This document shows positions 7,784 to 9,947 of a DNA stretch of 9,947 nucleotides, one piece after another (the stretch's first letter is position 1; every line of letters begins with the position of its first letter). Both the position numbers and the translations under genes were made by a program. Under the pieces are notes generated by a model. It was not told the origin of the DNA, did not search any database, and saw nothing but the letters and a program-made list of their open reading frames with translations. The stretch is from contig JAPUFN010000026.1 of the NCBI GenBank assembly GCA_027293665.1, positions 1 through 9,947 on the forward strand, written 5' to 3'. Source of the DNA: Gammaproteobacteria bacterium (lineage in GTDB: Bacteria; Pseudomonadota; Gammaproteobacteria; Pseudomonadales; Azotimanducaceae).

Positions 7784-9229
7784 ATGAGCGAATTAATAGA
7801 GCAGGCACGCTCGAGGCTGTGGGCGCCCACGGGAATTGACCAGAAGGACGTTGATCAGTTGCTGGGTCGCCTGATGGGCCGAGCGATCGACATCGGTGAG
7901 CTGTTCTTTCAGCATCAGCGCAGCGAAAGCTGGGCACTCGAAGATGGGATCGTCAAAGAAGGCGGCTTCAGTGTCGATCACGGTGTTGGCGTGCGCGCCG
8001 TGGCGGGCGAGAAAACCGGCTTCGCCTACGCCGAAGACATCATGTTGCCATCTCTGACCTCCGCGACCGAAGCTGCGCGCTCGATCGCCCGTCAGGGCAG
8101 CAGCGGTCGTTTTCGTGCCCCGGTCGCTGTCACCGCGACAAGCCAGTATCCGCGCGTCGATCCGATTGGCAGCCTCAGCGATGAGCAGAAGGTCGCCATT
8201 CTGCACCAGGTGGATACTCTGGCGCGAGCTGAGGATCCCTGTGTGAAGGAGGTCAACGTGCGACTCGCGGCGAGTCACGACTCGCTGCTCGTGGTCGCCT
8301 CGGACGGCACGCTTGCCGCGGATGTGCGGCCGCTGGTTCGGCTGGATGTCTCGGTAATCGTCGAAAAAGACGGTCGCCGTGAACGCGGGTTCGCTGGAGG
8401 TGGTGGGCGTTATGATCTCAAACAGCTCATCAGTGGCGGGTTTCCCGCTGAGCTTGCACGGGAGGCGGTGCGCGCAGGCCTGCTGAATCTGGATGCGGCC
8501 GATGCACCTGCCGGACCCATGCCGGTCGTGCTGGGACCGGGCTGGCCGGGTGTCTTGCTGCACGAAGCGGTCGGCCATGGACTCGAAGGAGATGCCAATC
8601 GCAAGGGCTCGTCTGCTTTCGCCAATCGCGTGGGCGAGCAGGTGGCCTCCAAGCTGTGCACAGTGGTGGATGATGGCACGCTGGCCGGTCGCCGTGGTTC
8701 GCTGTCGATCGACGATGAGGGCACCGATACCCAGGAAACTGTGCTGATCGAAAACGGAATCCTGAAGGGCTACATGCAGGACAAGCACAATGCCCGACTC
8801 ATGGGCGTAGCAAGCACCGGTAATGGCAGGCGCCAGTCTTATGCGCATCTACCGATACCACGAATGACCAATACCTTCATGCGAGCAGGTGAACACGATC
8901 CCGGAGAGATCATTGCGAGCGTCGAACGTGGCATCTATGCGGTCAATTTCGGCGGTGGCCAGGTCGACATAACTTCGGGTAAGTTCGTGTTTTCGGCGAC
9001 GGAAGCCTATCTCATCGAAAAGGGTAAGGTAACCACACCCATTCGCGGCGCCACTCTCATCGGCAATGGACCCGAAGTGATGGGTCGAATCTCGATGGTG
9101 GGCAACGACCTGGCACTCGATCAGGGTGTGGGTGTTTGCGGTAAGGACGGACAGACTGTGCCCGTCGGCGTTGGTCAGCCTACAGTGAAGATCGATGAGG
9201 TCATCGTTGGTGGCACGCAGGCCGGCTAG
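7784..9229 (+). CDS. tldD: Metalloprotease TldD
   Basis: TldD is the catalytic half of the TldD/TldE (PmbA) heterodimeric zinc protease. It trims unfolded peptides, matures microcin B17 and degrades the antitoxin CcdA in E. coli. The 481-residue length equals that of E. coli TldD. The metal-binding motif HEAVGH lies at 260-265, inside LLHEAVGHGLEGDANRKGSSAF. The third ligand candidate is C452 in GVGVCGKDGQ. Other family blocks are LKGYMQDKHNARLMG, NGRRQSYAHLPIPRMTNTFM and the C-terminal GQPTVKIDEVIVGG. The ATG at 7784 lies 4 bases after the yhdP stop with GAGAG 8 bases upstream. Its partner pmbA lies about 540 bases downstream, separated by yjgA on the other strand. No catalytic residue appears to be missing. 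Natural substrates in this organism are not known. Confidence 0.98.
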   Translation: MSELIEQARSRLWAPTGIDQKDVDQLLGRLMGRAIDIGELFFQHQRSESWALEDGIVKEGGFSVDHGVGVRAVAGEKTGFAYAEDIMLPSLTSATEAARSIARQGSSGRFRAPVAVTATSQYPRVDPIGSLSDEQKVAILHQVDTLARAEDPCVKEVNVRLAASHDSLLVVASDGTLAADVRPLVRLDVSVIVEKDGRRERGFAGGGGRYDLKQLISGGFPAELAREAVRAGLLNLDAADAPAGPMPVVLGPGWPGVLLHEAVGHGLEGDANRKGSSAFANRVGEQVASKLCTVVDDGTLAGRRGSLSIDDEGTDTQETVLIENGILKGYMQDKHNARLMGVASTGNGRRQSYAHLPIPRMTNTFMRAGEHDPGEIIASVERGIYAVNFGGGQVDITSGKFVFSATEAYLIEKGKVTTPIRGATLIGNGPEVMGRISMVGNDLALDQGVGVCGKDGQTVPVGVGQPTVKIDEVIVGGTQAG

Positions 9230-9241
9230 CAGCGTGTTTTT
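9214..9241 (+). terminator. Candidate intrinsic terminator overlapping the tldD stop
   Basis: CACGC (9214-9218) pairs with GCGTG (9232-9236), extendable by a G-U pair outside and a GC pair pair inside the 13-base loop, and is followed at once by TTTTT (9237-9241). The hairpin contains the last tldD codons and its TAG (9227-9229). The position at the end of the long plus-strand unit, facing the convergent yjgA, suits a terminator. The stem is short and the loop large, so strength is uncertain. On the minus strand no T-tract follows. Confidence 0.45.
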
Positions 9242-9252
9242 GCAACGGGCTG

Positions 9253-9729
9253 TTAGCCGAACTCTCGCAGAATGCGAAACAGATTCCGTGCCGCGAGTCG
9301 CTTTTGTTCCTCTGTGTGCGCCGTGCGAACTTTCTGCAATTGGTGCTTCAAACGCTGGCGTTCGGCATGGGGATGTTCATCGAGGTACTGCGTAAGTGCC
9401 GCGGGTTCGTCAATCAGCCGGTCGCGCCAGCGCTCGAGCTGGTTGAACTGGTATTGTGCCGCTGCGGACGTGCCGTCGAACTTATCGAGCAGGGCGCTGA
9501 TGGGTTCGCTGTCGATGCGGCGCATCAGCTTGCCGATGAACTGCAGCTGGCGCCGCTTTGCCTCATGAGAAGCAAAGCGCTGATAGTCGGCGATGGCCTG
9601 GCGGACTGGATCGGGCAGGTCAACGTCTGCGAGCTGGCGCGGATTCAGTCCGGCAAGTCTGAGACCGAGTTTTTGCAGCTCGTTTGCCTGACGTTTACGC
9701 TCAGATTTACTGACCTCGAAATCCGTCAT
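9253..9729 (-). CDS. yjgA: YjgA/DarP family ribosome-assembly protein
   Basis: YjgA (renamed DarP) binds late 50S precursors and helps assemble the peptidyl transferase region in E. coli. The product has 158 residues with TAA at 9255-9253. Family features are VSKSERKRQANELQKLG (6-22), HEAKRRQLQFIGKLMRRID (55-73), a helical stretch with QLERWRDRLID (97-107) and a C-terminal RNLFRILREF. The protein is very rich in Lys, Arg and Gln and predicted helical. Compared with the 183-residue E. coli protein it lacks the acidic N-terminal extension. The frame stays open upstream of the ATG at 9729, but that extension would cover the start of pmbA in antisense and resembles nothing in the family, so the start at 9729 is chosen. 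The ribosome site is weak. It is convergent with tldD and divergent from pmbA. Confidence 0.93.
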   Translation of the reverse strand: MTDFEVSKSERKRQANELQKLGLRLAGLNPRQLADVDLPDPVRQAIADYQRFASHEAKRRQLQFIGKLMRRIDSEPISALLDKFDGTSAAAQYQFNQLERWRDRLIDEPAALTQYLDEHPHAERQRLKHQLQKVRTAHTEEQKRLAARNLFRILREFG

Positions 9730-9753
9730 GTGCCGGACTGACTCTGCAACAAC

Positions 9754-9765
9754 AATGGGACCATT
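9754..9765. repeat. Small palindrome in the yjgA-pmbA divergent spacer
   Basis: AATGG (9754-9758) and CCATT (9761-9765) are perfect reverse complements around GA, directly before the pmbA ATG. They overlap GGGA (9757-9760), the probable pmbA ribosome site. The two-base loop makes an RNA hairpin unlikely; a protein-binding site is possible but unproven, and the short arms could be chance. Confidence 0.3.
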
Positions 9766-9947
9766 ATGACGCAACCGACCCTGGAGCTTCGAGATAGCGA
9801 AGATCGATTGAAAAATCTGGTCGATGACATTCTCGGCGAAGCCCGCCGGCAGGGCGCCGATGCCGCAGAGGTGTCCGTCAGCGAAGATGTGGGTCTCGGA
9901 GTGACGGTGAGGTTGGGCGAGCTCGAGACCGTCGAATTCAATCACGA
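9766..9947 (+). CDS. pmbA: TldE/PmbA protease subunit, N-terminal 60 residues (3' end outside window)
   Basis: PmbA (TldE) is the partner of TldD in the heterodimeric peptide-processing metalloprotease; in E. coli the TldE subunit itself carries no active metal site but is required. Only about 60 residues are visible: a start MTQPTLELRDSEDRLKN, then helix-forming LVDDILGEARRQGADAAEVSVSE, then VGLGVTVRLGELETVEFNHD/E up to the window edge. This corresponds to the E. coli pattern [27 protein letters not shown]. The ATG at 9766 has GGGA 5 bases upstream, and an in-frame TGA at 9739-9741 limits extension. The start is 36 bases from that of the divergent yjgA, so the promoter probably reaches into yjgA. 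Proximity to tldD supports the pairing. The gene is cut by the window, not broken. Confidence 0.9.
   Translation, partial: MTQPTLELRDSEDRLKNLVDDILGEARRQGADAAEVSVSEDVGLGVTVRLGELETVEFNH

Noticed and set aside
7104..7937. Minus-strand open frame of 277 codons across the yhdP end and tldD start
   Set aside because: It lies antisense to two certain genes, has low-complexity Ser/Pro/Arg-rich composition and no recognisable domain. It is a codon-bias shadow.
7793..8848. Minus-strand open frame of 351 codons inside tldD
   Set aside because: Fully antisense to a well-conserved gene; the translation shows no family motif and is rich in His, Arg and Gln as expected of a shadow frame.
9248..9258. GGCT-GTT-AGCC hairpin at the end of yjgA as a terminator
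   Set aside because: Only a 4-base stem with a 3-base loop, and no T-tract follows on either strand.
9730..9945. Upstream extension of the yjgA frame by 72 codons
   Set aside because: The extension is antisense to the start of pmbA, whose reading frame matches its family; the YjgA similarity begins just after the ATG at 9729.

Overview
The window is a stretch of conserved chromosomal housekeeping genes from a moderately GC-rich gammaproteobacterium outside the Enterobacterales. The order mreB-mreC-mreD-maf-rng-yhdP-tldD is the one known from Escherichia coli. The continuation into yjgA (opposite strand) and pmbA resembles the Pseudomonas arrangement; in E. coli that pair lies elsewhere. I cannot name the genus. 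I saw no mobile element, CRISPR array, tRNA, rRNA or sign of recent transfer, and no full-length reading frame is broken.

Layout. Positions 1-426 hold the C-terminal part of MreB, followed 24 bases later by mreC, whose best-supported start is an ATT codon at 451. mreC overlaps mreD by an ATGA. mreD abuts maf and maf abuts rng with no spacer, so 451-3899 reads as one tightly packed, probably translationally coupled unit. A 97-base gap (3900-3996) then precedes yhdP (TTG start), a very long AsmA-like envelope protein, followed after 4 bases by tldD. A candidate terminator hairpin overlaps the tldD stop. yjgA runs on the minus strand tail-to-tail with tldD, and pmbA starts 36 bases beyond the yjgA start and runs off the window.

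Function. MreB, MreC and MreD form the core of the rod-shape (elongasome) complex. Maf is a nucleotide pyrophosphatase of the YhdE type. RNase G matures 16S rRNA 5' ends and degrades some mRNAs. YhdP belongs to the AsmA-like family that carries phospholipid towards the outer membrane. TldD and PmbA (TldE) together make a metalloprotease, and YjgA (DarP) acts in 50S ribosome assembly. The themes are therefore envelope growth, RNA/ribosome maturation and peptide processing.

No undescribed system is apparent. The most noteworthy observation is the apparent AUU initiation codon of mreC. Weaker ones are the terminator over the tldD stop, the very short divergent yjgA/pmbA spacer, and small inverted repeats in two intergenic regions. 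No stretch longer than 300 bases lacks a gene; the longest gap is 97 bases.
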